Notes: a model not told the origin generated them from the sequence alone. Positions 18,369 to 27,222 are shown, counted from the stretch's first letter. The stretch is DNA of 60,472 nt from Promethearchaeota archaeon (GCA_013375495.1 JABXKC010000024.1:1-60472); one strand, 5' to 3'. Translations and numbers: made by a program.

Positions 18369-18854
18369 ATGAATAAGATATCCAGAATTCTCCTTGTTTG
18401 TCTCGGAAATACGGCAAGAAGTCCCGCAGCGGAATATTTAGCACGAGACTACGCTAATAAAAAGGGAATTGATTTAATTTTTGAAAGCGCTGGCTTCATA
18501 AACGCATTTTCGTATATGCAACCTCAATCTCGAGATTATTTAAAATCAAAAGGAATCAACCACTCCGACTTTCATCCCCAAATTATCAATCGTAAATTAC
18601 TCGAAAAACAGGATTTGATTATAACGATGGAGAAATCACACGCCTTAGAAATTAAAGATCGCTATCCCGGAATTGTTGACATCGATAAAAAAACATTCAC
18701 TCTTAGAGAATTCAACGGAGACCCAGAAGAACTAGATATCATCGATCCATATTACACAAGTGCTAATACTTACCAGAAAGTTCTAAGAATCATTGATGAA
18801 AATATCGAAAAAATGATACATAAAATAATACAGATTAATCAGTTAAAAACTTAA
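18369..18854 (+). CDS. low-molecular-weight phosphotyrosine phosphatase-like protein 2
   Basis: A 161-residue paralogue of the preceding gene. The P-loop CLGNTARS gives C11-x5-R17; ESAGF and QDLIITMEKSH follow, and the acid loop IIDPYYT carries D126. The P-loop lacks the second cysteine seen in the other two copies (CSGNSC and CANTC), so any redox chemistry may differ. Middle gene of the tandem set. Confidence 0.88.
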   Translation: MNKISRILLVCLGNTARSPAAEYLARDYANKKGIDLIFESAGFINAFSYMQPQSRDYLKSKGINHSDFHPQIINRKLLEKQDLIITMEKSHALEIKDRYPGIVDIDKKTFTLREFNGDPEELDIIDPYYTSANTYQKVLRIIDENIEKMIHKIIQINQLKT

Positions 18855-18878
18855 TAATCTAGTGAGAACATCTTATCT

Positions 18879-19364
18879 ATGATAGAAAGAATTCTGTTTA
18901 TCTGTTATGCAAATACATGCCGTACTCCCGCGGCTGAAAAATTAGCTAAACAATACGCTAAGAAATTCGATTTAAATGGATTAGATTTTGATTCTGCTGG
19001 TTGGCACATTGCTTTCGATCATGCTCAATCAGAAACTGTTGAGTTTCTTAAATTAAAAGGAATTGAAATGAACGATTTTAAACCTAAACCTATTACGCGC
19101 GCGTTAGTAGAGAAGCAAGATCTTATAATTGGCATGGAAAGATACCAATTAACAAAAATTAAAAATAAGTTTAAGGATATAAAGGAGAGCTTAAAAGGCA
19201 AATTATATACTTTAAAAGAATTCAATGGAGCGGATAAACGAGATGTGAATATACCCGATCCCTACAAAACGGGGAAAGAAAGATACTTTGAGATCCTTGA
19301 GATCGTTGAAATAAACATAGAGATGCTTGTTAAGAAAATCAAACAAATCAATCAAACAACATAA
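18879..19364 (+). CDS. low-molecular-weight phosphotyrosine phosphatase-like protein 3
   Basis: A 161-residue third paralogue. The P-loop CYANTCRT gives C9-x5-R15; DSAGW and QDLIIGMERYQ follow, with D127 in IPDPYK. The glycine normally following the first P-loop residues is Ala here (YANT). It is 24 bp from copy 2. All three keep the catalytic Cys, Arg and Asp, so all are probably active, with diverged target surfaces. Confidence 0.88.
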   Translation: MIERILFICYANTCRTPAAEKLAKQYAKKFDLNGLDFDSAGWHIAFDHAQSETVEFLKLKGIEMNDFKPKPITRALVEKQDLIIGMERYQLTKIKNKFKDIKESLKGKLYTLKEFNGADKRDVNIPDPYKTGKERYFEILEIVEINIEMLVKKIKQINQTT

Positions 19365-19501
19365 GGATAATGTTGATCTCTACCATGTAAATTGTAATTG
19401 TAAAGGTCGTATTTTTTATGTTATACCTTTTGTTACTTAGATATATTTAAAATTATTCACACTATTTGAAAAATTAAAAAATAGTTCTCCATCACCTCCT
19501 A

Positions 19502-19555
19502 ATGAACCAAATAACGATTAATAATGCTGTAATAGAGCTATTCGTGGGCGATTGA
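19502..19555 (+). other. apparent lost N-terminus of the macro-domain gene, ending in in-frame TGA
   Basis: In frame with the downstream gene, ATG at 19502 begins MNQITINNAVIELFVGD, then TGA at 19553, then VSAQYDAIAIPTNS. Macro domains usually begin with a strand, then GDI-x-x-x-x-DAIV-x-A-N, so the peptide before the TGA is the expected first strand. The TGA takes the position after GD. It is most simply a nonsense change or sequencing error; selenocysteine recoding is a remote alternative. Confidence 0.6.
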
Positions 19556-20044
19556 GTGAGCGCTCAATACGACGCAATTGCAATTCCTACAAACAGTCGA
19601 CTTTTACCTAGCGGTACACTAAGATGTAGAGTGTTAAAAGGAGCGGGGCATAAAATTCAAGTGGAATGTAATCAAATCATTAGCAAGAAATCAAACATTC
19701 CAATTGGAAGCGCAGTAATTACGTCGGGGGGTAGTTTAAATGCCAATTTTATAATTCATGCAAGAGCGGGTCACGATCAAAAAAAATTAATGTTAGCTAC
19801 ATGGAATTCGTTAATATTAGCTGACAAGGAAGGTGTAACTTCGATTGCCTTTCCTCCAATGTCAATAGAAGTCATAGGTTTTAACGCTAAGGTTTGCGCT
19901 GGTATAATGATTCCAACGATTCAAAAATACATCTTAGAGAAGAATAGAAATTTAAAAAATGTTTCAATCTGCCTTGAAACTTTACCTGACTATAAAGAAT
20001 TTGAAAGCGTTCTTAGCAATTTGGCAATTCCTCTCCTTTCTTAG
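19556..20044 (+). CDS. macro-domain (ADP-ribose-binding) protein
   Basis: A 162-residue open frame from GTG. The macro-domain pattern is visible: YDAIAIPTNSRLLPSGTLRC, then KGAGHKIQVECNQI, PIGSAVITSGGSLNANFIIHA, and TSIAFPPMS. It binds ADP-ribose or related metabolites, or removes ADP-ribose from targets. The first strand lies upstream, behind an in-frame TGA at 19553; using GTG at 19556 would lose it. It follows the three phosphatase-like genes by about 190 bp, in the same direction. Confidence 0.8.
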   Translation: MSAQYDAIAIPTNSRLLPSGTLRCRVLKGAGHKIQVECNQIISKKSNIPIGSAVITSGGSLNANFIIHARAGHDQKKLMLATWNSLILADKEGVTSIAFPPMSIEVIGFNAKVCAGIMIPTIQKYILEKNRNLKNVSICLETLPDYKEFESVLSNLAIPLLS

Positions 20045-20230
20045 ATTTTTTGATGTCTTATTCTCGTTTCTTTTAATTTAATAATTATTCAAAAAATGTA
20101 ACCTTAAATAACAATAATCTATGTTATATGTAAGATTTTTAGTTCTAGTATAAATCTGTTGGATTTTTGACATGATTGTCGAATTCCAAATATCGTAAAA
20201 ATGGAAATATTAGATTAAGGGGATTTTTTT

Positions 20231-20791
20231 TTGGAACCAAATAGTATTAATGTAGATTTTTTAAATGATCTAAATAAAAGTATTCAAAATGATACTTCTA
20301 GAGTCAATTCATTAAGGGGATTTGAGATAATCTCTGAATCCATAGTATATAAAATCCTAGATCTCTTTGGAAAGAACACTTTGCTTTCAATGTTATACCA
20401 AACAGGAGCAGGGCCAGGAGAAAAAATTGCGGAAATAATAAAACAGAAGTATCAGAAGGATGATTTTGCAATTTTTGAGGCTATAAAAATCTTGATGATT
20501 GAGTTAAAAGATTTCTATTCTATGCAAATTAAAGAAGTGCAAGAGTATCAAGATCACATTAAAATAATTATAGAAAATTATTGTTTTTTACGAAACCCTT
20601 ATAGCCATAGAGAAAAATTAAAACCAGGTAAAGCCTTTTGCCGCATTAATAAAGGGTATTTCGAAACGGCTTTTAGAAAATTATTAGGAGATAAATTGAA
20701 AAAAGTAGAAATTAATTTTCTTCACGACGATCTAGAAAATGATGTTTGTGTAGAAGAGATAATCTTTTTTCCTAATAATGAGACAATTTAA
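20231..20791 (+). CDS. V4R-like sensor domain protein (tentative)
   Basis: A 186-residue soluble protein. The C-terminal half resembles 4-vinyl-reductase-like (V4R) small-molecule sensor domains: NYCFLRNPY, AFCRINKGYFETAFRKLLG, and NDVCVEEIIFF, where cysteines sit near three of the usual four positions. The N-terminal half is helical (GFEIISESIVYKILDLFG, KIAEIIKQKY). The start is TTG at 20231 after AAGGGG. V4R domains often accompany regulators in archaea; no DNA-binding domain is visible here. Family assignment is tentative. Confidence 0.5.
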   Translation: MEPNSINVDFLNDLNKSIQNDTSRVNSLRGFEIISESIVYKILDLFGKNTLLSMLYQTGAGPGEKIAEIIKQKYQKDDFAIFEAIKILMIELKDFYSMQIKEVQEYQDHIKIIIENYCFLRNPYSHREKLKPGKAFCRINKGYFETAFRKLLGDKLKKVEINFLHDDLENDVCVEEIIFFPNNETI

Positions 20792-20831
20792 TTGGAATTA
20801 TAAAAGATCTTGAAAGTCTATCTCCAGAACT

Positions 20832-21131
20832 TCACTCAATTTCTGTTTTTTTTTTTTCCATTAATGGACCAGCAGCAGCTGTAGCTGGACCAATAGATCC
20901 CGTCCCAAGTTCACTATGAATTTTCCAGTAGGCTTTTTCATAGACTTTTTTCCTATTACTTTGATCTTGCTTAAATTCTTTCAATGCAGTTTGAATTATT
21001 TTCTCCGCCACACTCTCGAGTTCTATTAACCTTTGATTGATAAATTCTCCAGTAATATCTCTACCTGTATTAGGATCAATAACTCGCTGAGTTAGACTCT
21101 CATCTATTATCGTTTTATCTTTCTCTTTCAT
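20832..21131 (-). CDS. small uncharacterised protein
   Basis: A 99-residue protein, charged and helical, with an odd small-residue stretch, TGSIGPATAAAGPL, before a lysine-rich end. No recognised domain, membrane helix or cysteine. Convergent with the V4R-like gene, 40 bp apart. Composition and start (ATG) are normal for the neighbourhood. Confidence 0.65.
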   Translation of the reverse strand: MKEKDKTIIDESLTQRVIDPNTGRDITGEFINQRLIELESVAEKIIQTALKEFKQDQSNRKKVYEKAYWKIHSELGTGSIGPATAAAGPLMEKKKTEIE

Positions 21132-21304
21132 GAGTCAAATAAAATTTTACATTTATTAAAGCTTAATTATACTCAAATAGATCATTCATTTTTACTTTTT
21201 TAGAAACGAAATGTCAAAGATTAAAAAAAAAATCGAATTAGTTTACATATTGTAATCTGATTTTAAAAAACATAAAAATATAATATAAAAGTTGGTAAAG
21301 AAAA

Positions 21305-22480
21305 ATGGTTGAAATTAAGAACATTGTAATGATAGGTGCTGGTTTAATGGGTCATAACGCTGCTCAAATCTTTCTGATGGCGGGTTATAATGTGACCTTA
21401 GTTGATATTAAAGACGAATATGTTGATGCTGGTGTCGCTAAAATTGATGAGGGTTTAAAAAAGCTTGAAGCGAAAGGAAAACTAGGTGAGGGGATTTCAG
21501 CAGCCAGTATAATGGGAAATTTGAAGAAATCGATCGATCTAGCAAGTGCAGTAAAAGATGCTGATTTTGTTGTTGAAGCCGTTGTCGAAAATATGGATGT
21601 TAAAAAGCAAGTGTTCAATACTTGCGACGAAAATGCACCACCACATTGCATATTAGCAACGAATACATCAACGATGAGCATTACAGAAATCGCTAGCGCA
21701 ACAAAAAGAGAAGATAGAGTGATAGGAATGCACTTTTTCAATCCCCCTATTTTAATGAGATTAGTAGAAATAATAGCGGGTGAGAAAAGTTCCGATGAAT
21801 CTATGGATATTGGCGTTGAAATTGGAAAAAAGCTTCCATGCTTAAAAGGAAAGAGATTTGTACCAAAAGTATTGAAAGATCGCCCAGGGTTCATAGTTAA
21901 CCGTATGAACGCGCCCGTTCAAATTTACATTAATTGGGTATTTGATCAAGCAGCTGAAAAGGGTGTACCATGGGAACAAATCGATGCTGATGCTGCGGGT
22001 TTAATGCCAATGGGACCTTGTGAACTTGCGGATTATGTCGGAATTGATACGATGTTTCATGTAGGCAACTATTATACTGAAACTTTATCTCCTGATTTTA
22101 AACCAGGAAAAGTCATTACAAAGATGGTCGAAGAGAATAAACTCGGACGAAAATCGCCTCAAGGATTTTTCGACTGGTCAGCAGGTAGACCGAAAATCGA
22201 TAAGTCTAAAAAAGCAGGATTATTTAGTGTTCAAAATTCCATGGCAATTATGCTAAACGAAGGTTGTCGCCTATTAGAAGAAAAGGTTGTAACTGGATTC
22301 AAGGTAATTGACGATGCGAATATGGCTGGAATGAATACTCCCGGACCTTTTGGTGGCGGTAAAAAGCAATATGAAAAGTGGGCAAAACTTCTCGAGGATT
22401 TAGCAGACACGACTGGTAAAGAATATCTTAGACCTTGTGCGTTAATGAAGTCTGGCGGCTTTGTTAACATGAGAAAGTAA
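21305..22480 (+). CDS. 3-hydroxyacyl-CoA dehydrogenase
   Basis: NAD-dependent oxidation of 3-hydroxyacyl-CoA to 3-ketoacyl-CoA, of 391 residues. The Rossmann motif MIGAGLMG (G11, G13, G16) is followed by VVEAVVEN, NTSTMSI and the catalytic H143 in GMHFFNPP. Both C-terminal 3HCDH units are present (RPGFIVNRMNAP..., then a degenerate repeat with MLNEGCRLLEE and MNTPGPFGGG), explaining a length above the ~285 of simple enzymes. The pair with the enoyl-CoA hydratase downstream indicates beta-oxidation or its reverse. Confidence 0.94.
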   Translation: MVEIKNIVMIGAGLMGHNAAQIFLMAGYNVTLVDIKDEYVDAGVAKIDEGLKKLEAKGKLGEGISAASIMGNLKKSIDLASAVKDADFVVEAVVENMDVKKQVFNTCDENAPPHCILATNTSTMSITEIASATKREDRVIGMHFFNPPILMRLVEIIAGEKSSDESMDIGVEIGKKLPCLKGKRFVPKVLKDRPGFIVNRMNAPVQIYINWVFDQAAEKGVPWEQIDADAAGLMPMGPCELADYVGIDTMFHVGNYYTETLSPDFKPGKVITKMVEENKLGRKSPQGFFDWSAGRPKIDKSKKAGLFSVQNSMAIMLNEGCRLLEEKVVTGFKVIDDANMAGMNTPGPFGGGKKQYEKWAKLLEDLADTTGKEYLRPCALMKSGGFVNMRK

Positions 22481-22707
22481 GCCAAATATTTAATTATAAA
22501 TCATATTATATTTCTCTTTTTTTTCTATTATGTTATTTGGTTAATACGCATTATTTTGTGTAAAGAATCAATAAAATCAGTAAAAGTGATAAAATGAAAA
22601 ATTTGAAAGTTTTTAATTACTAAAGGATTACTACTTAATATTCATAAATCAATTTTTATAGAGAATTAGAGAAAATAGAAAAAGGTTATATAAAGAGGTT
22701 AATATAA

Positions 22708-23658
22708 ATGTCAGATATGGAATTTGGACATCTTAAAATTGAATGGCCCACAAAAGTTGACGGTCAAGGTGGTGTTCTTCGAGAAGGAACAATCGATGGA
22801 AATTACGCCGTGATTTCTATCAACAGACCTGATAGATTAAACGCTTTAACGGAACAAACGGTTTCTGAAATCTCCAGAGCGTTAAGAATCATGGAAACAG
22901 ACGAAAGTGTTCGAGCAGTTGTTTTGCGAGGGACTAAAGATTTTACTAAGAAACCCGCGTTTTCTGCTGGAGCAGATTTGGCGGCTGCCTTTAGCCCTGG
23001 CTTGAAACCTAATGTTACTTGGCACATGGCATTAGCAATGAGAATTAGGCACCGCGAATACGACGAACTTGAACAGTTCTCAAAACCATTAATTGCGGCT
23101 GTTGACGGATTTGCGTACGGTGGTGGTTGTGAACTAGTCTTATGTTGTGATCTTGTAATAGTTTCTGATAGATCGAAACTCGGACTCCCAGAAATTCAGC
23201 GAGGTATTTTTCCAGCGAATGGAGGTGTCACTCGTATGGCAGAAAGAATTGGAACTAATAGAGCATTACAAATGGCTATGACGGGAGACCCTATTGATGG
23301 TCAAACCGCAGTCGATTGGGGATTAGCTAATTGGATTGCGCCAGCGGGAGAAGAGTTTGAAAAACTCGTTCATGAGAAAGCTAAATGGTTTGGAGACGCT
23401 GCTACCACAGCACTGTTTGTAATTAAGAAATGCGTTAAATTTGGAACTAGGAACATCCAATTAGGGACAATAATGGAACAGATGGGTTTTGGTATCAATC
23501 AAGTATCTTTTGACGCTAAGGAAGGAATAATGGCGTTTAATAGAAAAGTTAAATGCCCAAAATGTGAAGGAAAAGGCAAATTTGAAGACGGTACACCATG
23601 TGATAAGTGTGGTGGCAGAAGAAAGATAAAAGATTCCCCCCATTTCAAAGGGATGTAA
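22708..23658 (+). CDS. enoyl-CoA hydratase with C-terminal zinc knuckle
   Basis: Residues 1-275 form a crotonase-fold hydratase: oxyanion-hole SAGADL and YGGGCEL, and catalytic glutamates E142 and E162 (GLPEIQRGIFPANGG). This adds water to trans-2-enoyl-CoA. Residues 281-305 are an unusual appended module, CPKCEGKGKFEDGTPCDKCG, with C283, C286, C298, C301: a DnaJ-like CxxCxGxG zinc hook. The gene is 227 bp after the hydroxyacyl-CoA dehydrogenase. The zinc module's role is unknown; scaffolding or partner binding are possible. Confidence 0.92.
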   Translation: MSDMEFGHLKIEWPTKVDGQGGVLREGTIDGNYAVISINRPDRLNALTEQTVSEISRALRIMETDESVRAVVLRGTKDFTKKPAFSAGADLAAAFSPGLKPNVTWHMALAMRIRHREYDELEQFSKPLIAAVDGFAYGGGCELVLCCDLVIVSDRSKLGLPEIQRGIFPANGGVTRMAERIGTNRALQMAMTGDPIDGQTAVDWGLANWIAPAGEEFEKLVHEKAKWFGDAATTALFVIKKCVKFGTRNIQLGTIMEQMGFGINQVSFDAKEGIMAFNRKVKCPKCEGKGKFEDGTPCDKCGGRRKIKDSPHFKGM

Positions 23659-23663
23659 TCTAC

Positions 23664-23675
23664 TTTTTTTTTTTT
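23664..23675 (+). terminator. poly-T terminator after the enoyl-CoA hydratase gene
   Basis: Twelve consecutive T beginning six bases after the TAA, followed by another T8 tract. Confidence 0.5.
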
Positions 23676-23753
23676 AAACTTTTTTTCTTACTTAATTATA
23701 TGTCATAAAGGCTTCCTATAATTTTTTAAGCAATTTTAATTATAAAATAAGTA

Positions 23754-24302
23754 ATGGAAGAAATTGAAATAATCGAAGAAATTAACGATGGAGATCTGTT
23801 TCTTCGAAAAGTATCCAAGGACGATGCAGCTTTTTTTTATCAGAGTCTTCAAGGAAAGGAAATGACTAATTACTTAGCGTTAGGGCCATTAAGGTCTTTA
23901 GATCACTCAAAAAGGTTAATTAAAAATTACCTAAAATCTTGGAATAAATTTCTTCAATTTAATTACGTTATAGAGTTAAGAGAGAATCGGACTTCAACTA
24001 GAATCGGGTCAGTTAGTCTTTGGGCAATAAATTGGTTTCATCAGCGTTCTGGAGTAGGGATTTGGATTCTTCCGAAGTACTGGGAACAGGGATTAGGTTC
24101 AAGGACAATCGCGTTAATTAAAAGTATAGCTTTTAACCACTTACATTTGAACAGGCTTGAAGCTCATATAGCCATACAAAATGAGAGATCCATCAAAATG
24201 TTTAAAAAACGTGGTTTTGTGGAAGAAGGAATATTAAAAAAGTATCTGAGAATAGACGGTAAATTTCAAGACGCTCTTATTTTAGCGTGTTTTAGAAATT
24301 AA
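23754..24302 (+). CDS. GNAT-family N-acetyltransferase
   Basis: A 182-residue acetyltransferase of RimJ/RimL type. The acetyl-CoA binding segment is LPKYWEQGLGSRTIALIKS, followed by the typical RLEAHIAIQNERSIKMFKKRGF. Substrate unknown; relatives acetylate ribosomal protein N-termini or small amines. It overlaps the convergent small gene by four bases. Confidence 0.87.
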   Translation: MEEIEIIEEINDGDLFLRKVSKDDAAFFYQSLQGKEMTNYLALGPLRSLDHSKRLIKNYLKSWNKFLQFNYVIELRENRTSTRIGSVSLWAINWFHQRSGVGIWILPKYWEQGLGSRTIALIKSIAFNHLHLNRLEAHIAIQNERSIKMFKKRGFVEEGILKKYLRIDGKFQDALILACFRN

Positions 24303-24745
24303 ATTACTTCAGGATTTCCTTCAAGATTTCTTAAGAATCCTTTAGATTTTACTATTTCATCAATTTCAAAAGAAAAAGACTTAAATTGAGAAAAGTTTCC
24401 GTTAAAATTAATTAACTCCTTCTTAAATTTGGCTAAGAATTTGTCAAAAACTCTCACCGCAATATTATCTATCAATTTTTTCTTCAATTTTTTGTTATCC
24501 ACCTTACTTTCGCACTTTAAGATTAGATGGAAATTAGATTTTGGATCGGTATAAAAATAAAATACACTTTTATTCATCTTCAATGTGTTTAAACTCTCTT
24601 TAAACCCATATTTGGTAAAGCGGCAAATCTGATCGAAATAACTCGCAATCAGGTGGTAATCACTATTCTTATCTGAACTACCACTAAAATTGTGAAAAAA
24701 TATGGGCACACCCTTATCATTAAGAATAATAATCTCTTGGATCAA
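24299..24745 (-). CDS. longin/roadblock-like small protein
   Basis: A 148-residue soluble protein. The start pattern IQEIIILNDKGVPIFFHNF is the paired-strand opening of longin and roadblock folds ('I-x-I-x-x-x-G-x-x-I/L-F'). It continues with a long helix and FYFYTDPKSNFHLILKCE, also typical. Such domains bind small GTPases and are abundant in Asgard archaea. The gene is downstream of the coiled-coil/gelsolin pair in the same direction, 147 bp away. Fold assignment is by pattern only. Confidence 0.5.
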   Translation of the reverse strand: MIQEIIILNDKGVPIFFHNFSGSSDKNSDYHLIASYFDQICRFTKYGFKESLNTLKMNKSVFYFYTDPKSNFHLILKCESKVDNKKLKKKLIDNIAVRVFDKFLAKFKKELINFNGNFSQFKSFSFEIDEIVKSKGFLRNLEGNPEVI

Positions 24746-24892
24746 TTTTTATCCAAAAATTGTATTTATTTTTAACTATATATATCTTCGCTATAACACT
24801 ATTGAAGAGTTTGAATTAATTAACATAGTTATTAATAGGGAAATAAAGCTTGAAGTTTCCCTTAAAAAAAGAGATTACTTGGAAAAATCGCT

Positions 24893-26038
24893 TTAACTCC
24901 GATTTATTCTTTGAATCAAGTCTACTATTCTTTTATAAATTTCAAGAGATACAATATAATCTTCATTTTTCAAGGCTTCTATACCTTGGACATTCAGTTT
25001 TTTAACTACATAGCTTGTATCTTCGATTTGAGAGCTTATCTTTATTTTTTCTTCGAGAATATCTATGTATTTAGTATATTGATCTAATGAATTAGTTTTA
25101 CCTATAAATCTGGAGATTTTAATAATTTGGTTAATGTTATCAATAGCTTCTTTAAATTGGTTTTGAGTGAGATTTTGATTAATGATTCTTTCTAGTTCCT
25201 GAATATCTTCTTCTAATTTAAGGTACTTACTCTCTGCATCCACAACATATTTTAATTTTGCTTCTAATTTCTGACTATAGTCTGAAAAGTTGGATTTGTG
25301 CAGAAGATCTATGTTGGATTTCAGAATGTTTTTTGCTTTATCAAATTCATAATTTTCGGTAAGATTTGAAACTTCTTTGAGATTCTTCTCTACACCTTCA
25401 TCGAGGTCATATTTTTTCTTTAATTCTAAAAACATAGCTTGAGTTTTTTCCCATTTTTTAAGTAAATTGATGTCTTTCAGCCTTGCTAATAATTTCTTTG
25501 CCTTTTCTAAGGTTTCTCCCGCTAAAAGAAGATTGTTAGTGTTAAGATAGCTATTAAATTGAATTTCTAAAGGTTCAAGCTGTCTAATAATATTTAGCTG
25601 TTTTGTGTGGAATTCAGTCCAGAGTTTTTCATCTTTTAGAAATAGTTCTTTAACTCGCTTAAAAGAATTAAGATTCATGTCTTTTTTATAATATTGCTCA
25701 AATGTCTGTAAAAGATCATGGGCATCGGCAATCTTATCTTGAGCAAGTAATTTCTCATAATCTTCTCTTAAACCTTCAAAATCATCTCTAACTATAATAA
25801 ATTTATGATCAGCTTTAGCCTGTTTGTAAAGGCTAGCAATATGCTCCCCCTCTTCCCTTACAACAGAATAGAGTTTAGCTTCTTCGGCAATATCCATAAT
25901 ATGCTCTGCAACTTTTATTGCTTCGTCATACTTTCCCATTAAATAGTGATTGTTGGCTATTACTTTTAATTCATCTATTTTAGATAGAACTTCTATTTTT
26001 TTCTTGCTATCCGTACCTTCTTCCAAATTTAAATCCAC
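24893..26038 (-). CDS. coiled-coil/helical-repeat protein
   Basis: A 381-residue, highly charged, nearly all-helical protein without signal or membrane segment. TPR-like helical hairpins are suggested: NHYLMGKYDEAIKVAEHIMD near the start and LKNEDYIVSLEIYKRIVDLI at the end. Its opening hairpin and closing unit resemble those of the neighbouring gelsolin-domain protein, suggesting the two arose by duplication. Only two bases separate the genes, so they are co-transcribed and probably interact. Confidence 0.75.
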   Translation of the reverse strand: MDLNLEEGTDSKKKIEVLSKIDELKVIANNHYLMGKYDEAIKVAEHIMDIAEEAKLYSVVREEGEHIASLYKQAKADHKFIIVRDDFEGLREDYEKLLAQDKIADAHDLLQTFEQYYKKDMNLNSFKRVKELFLKDEKLWTEFHTKQLNIIRQLEPLEIQFNSYLNTNNLLLAGETLEKAKKLLARLKDINLLKKWEKTQAMFLELKKKYDLDEGVEKNLKEVSNLTENYEFDKAKNILKSNIDLLHKSNFSDYSQKLEAKLKYVVDAESKYLKLEEDIQELERIINQNLTQNQFKEAIDNINQIIKISRFIGKTNSLDQYTKYIDILEEKIKISSQIEDTSYVVKKLNVQGIEALKNEDYIVSLEIYKRIVDLIQRINRS

Positions 26039-26040
26039 TT

Positions 26041-27102
26041 CTATTCACCTTTTCGATATTTATCGTCAAAGTCTAATTTCTGAACAATTTTTTCAAATAT
26101 TTCTAACGATTTAGATAATTCTCCAGAATCCATATTTTTAATTGCAACACTACTTAATTGAGATACTTCATTAACCAAATCTTCTCTAATTCTGTGATAT
26201 CTGTCGTTCTCTTGTTCCAATTTGAATTTGATTTTGTCATCAAGGAAGTGTTGACTCACATTCCTTTTTCTTTCAAGAAAATCTTTCATTTCCTTGAAAT
26301 TATATTTATCAGAACTCTTTTCAAATGAACTTAAAAAATTCTCTATACCCTTTATTATGGGTTCTTGCTCAATTTTTAACCTATATACCATATTTTCATC
26401 TTTTAGTAATAATTGCTGGGCTAATGGAATCGTAGAAAGGTCGTATTTGTTTTCGTATTTTTGTTTTATATCCCCAACCAACTTATGAGCGTTCTGATAT
26501 TTTTCAACTTTTACAAACTGATCAAATTTCATCGTAGCTTCCTTGCATAAAGTCTCAATTTCTTGAAGGATTTCTGTAGCGCGTGCTCTTGATCGAGCTT
26601 CAATTATGAAATTAATTTGATCTTGCTCAAGAGAATCGTCATTAATACCTTTAGCAAGTGTTATAATTTTCTGAGCAATCATAATAGCTTCTTCGTACCT
26701 ATTTGAGATGAAATAATGGTCCACCTGGCTTTTTAATCGATTAATCTCAGAAAGAACTGGTAGAAGTTTGATTTCTAACTCTTTAATATTAGATTTCAAG
26801 ATATTTTCTTCAATGCCAATAATCTCTAAGAATTCTGGAGGTTCTAATCCAGATTCTATGGTAATATTTCTAAGTATTTGCAATTCAGGATGCTCTCGTG
26901 CAATAGCACTTCGAATTTGAGGAATATGACTTTTTAAGCTCTGTGAGACCCTCTTTCCGATCCATATATACATGTGTTTCTGATGAGGAACATAAATAGT
27001 TAAGACATTAAATAATGTAAAATTATCAACCAAACTCTCTTGAGCTACTTCCTCAAAACTACCGGAATAATTTAACTTAAAAATTATGATATTAGAACTC
27101 AT
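26041..27102 (-). CDS. gelsolin-like domain plus helical-repeat protein
   Basis: A 353-residue protein. Residues 1-100 read as a gelsolin/ADF-like domain: FTLFNVLTIYVPHQKHMYIW, then IGKRVSQSLKSHIPQIRSAI, and a closing ESGLEPPEFLEIIG corresponding to the 'egxEPpeF' end of gelsolin repeats. The rest is helical, with a TPR-like hairpin (YEEAIMIAQKII) and coiled coil. Gelsolin domains bind and remodel actin; Asgard genomes encode actin and short gelsolins. It shares its helical part with the gene two bases downstream. Actin binding is inferred. Confidence 0.68.
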   Translation of the reverse strand: MSSNIIIFKLNYSGSFEEVAQESLVDNFTLFNVLTIYVPHQKHMYIWIGKRVSQSLKSHIPQIRSAIAREHPELQILRNITIESGLEPPEFLEIIGIEENILKSNIKELEIKLLPVLSEINRLKSQVDHYFISNRYEEAIMIAQKIITLAKGINDDSLEQDQINFIIEARSRARATEILQEIETLCKEATMKFDQFVKVEKYQNAHKLVGDIKQKYENKYDLSTIPLAQQLLLKDENMVYRLKIEQEPIIKGIENFLSSFEKSSDKYNFKEMKDFLERKRNVSQHFLDDKIKFKLEQENDRYHRIREDLVNEVSQLSSVAIKNMDSGELSKSLEIFEKIVQKLDFDDKYRKGE

Positions 27103-27222
27103 TTACACAATCATCTAAGTTATAATATTATTTCAATTTTCTTTACTAAAAATCTAATCAATTTTGATATTAAGAAATTCAAAGTGAAAATTAAAAAAAG
27201 AATGATAAAAATTAGTTAATCT

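Noticed and set aside
19553..19555. Selenocysteine at the TGA as the preferred reading
   Set aside because: Kept only as a remote possibility: no SECIS-like stem was seen in the AT-rich sequence after 20044, and Sec is not known in macro domains.
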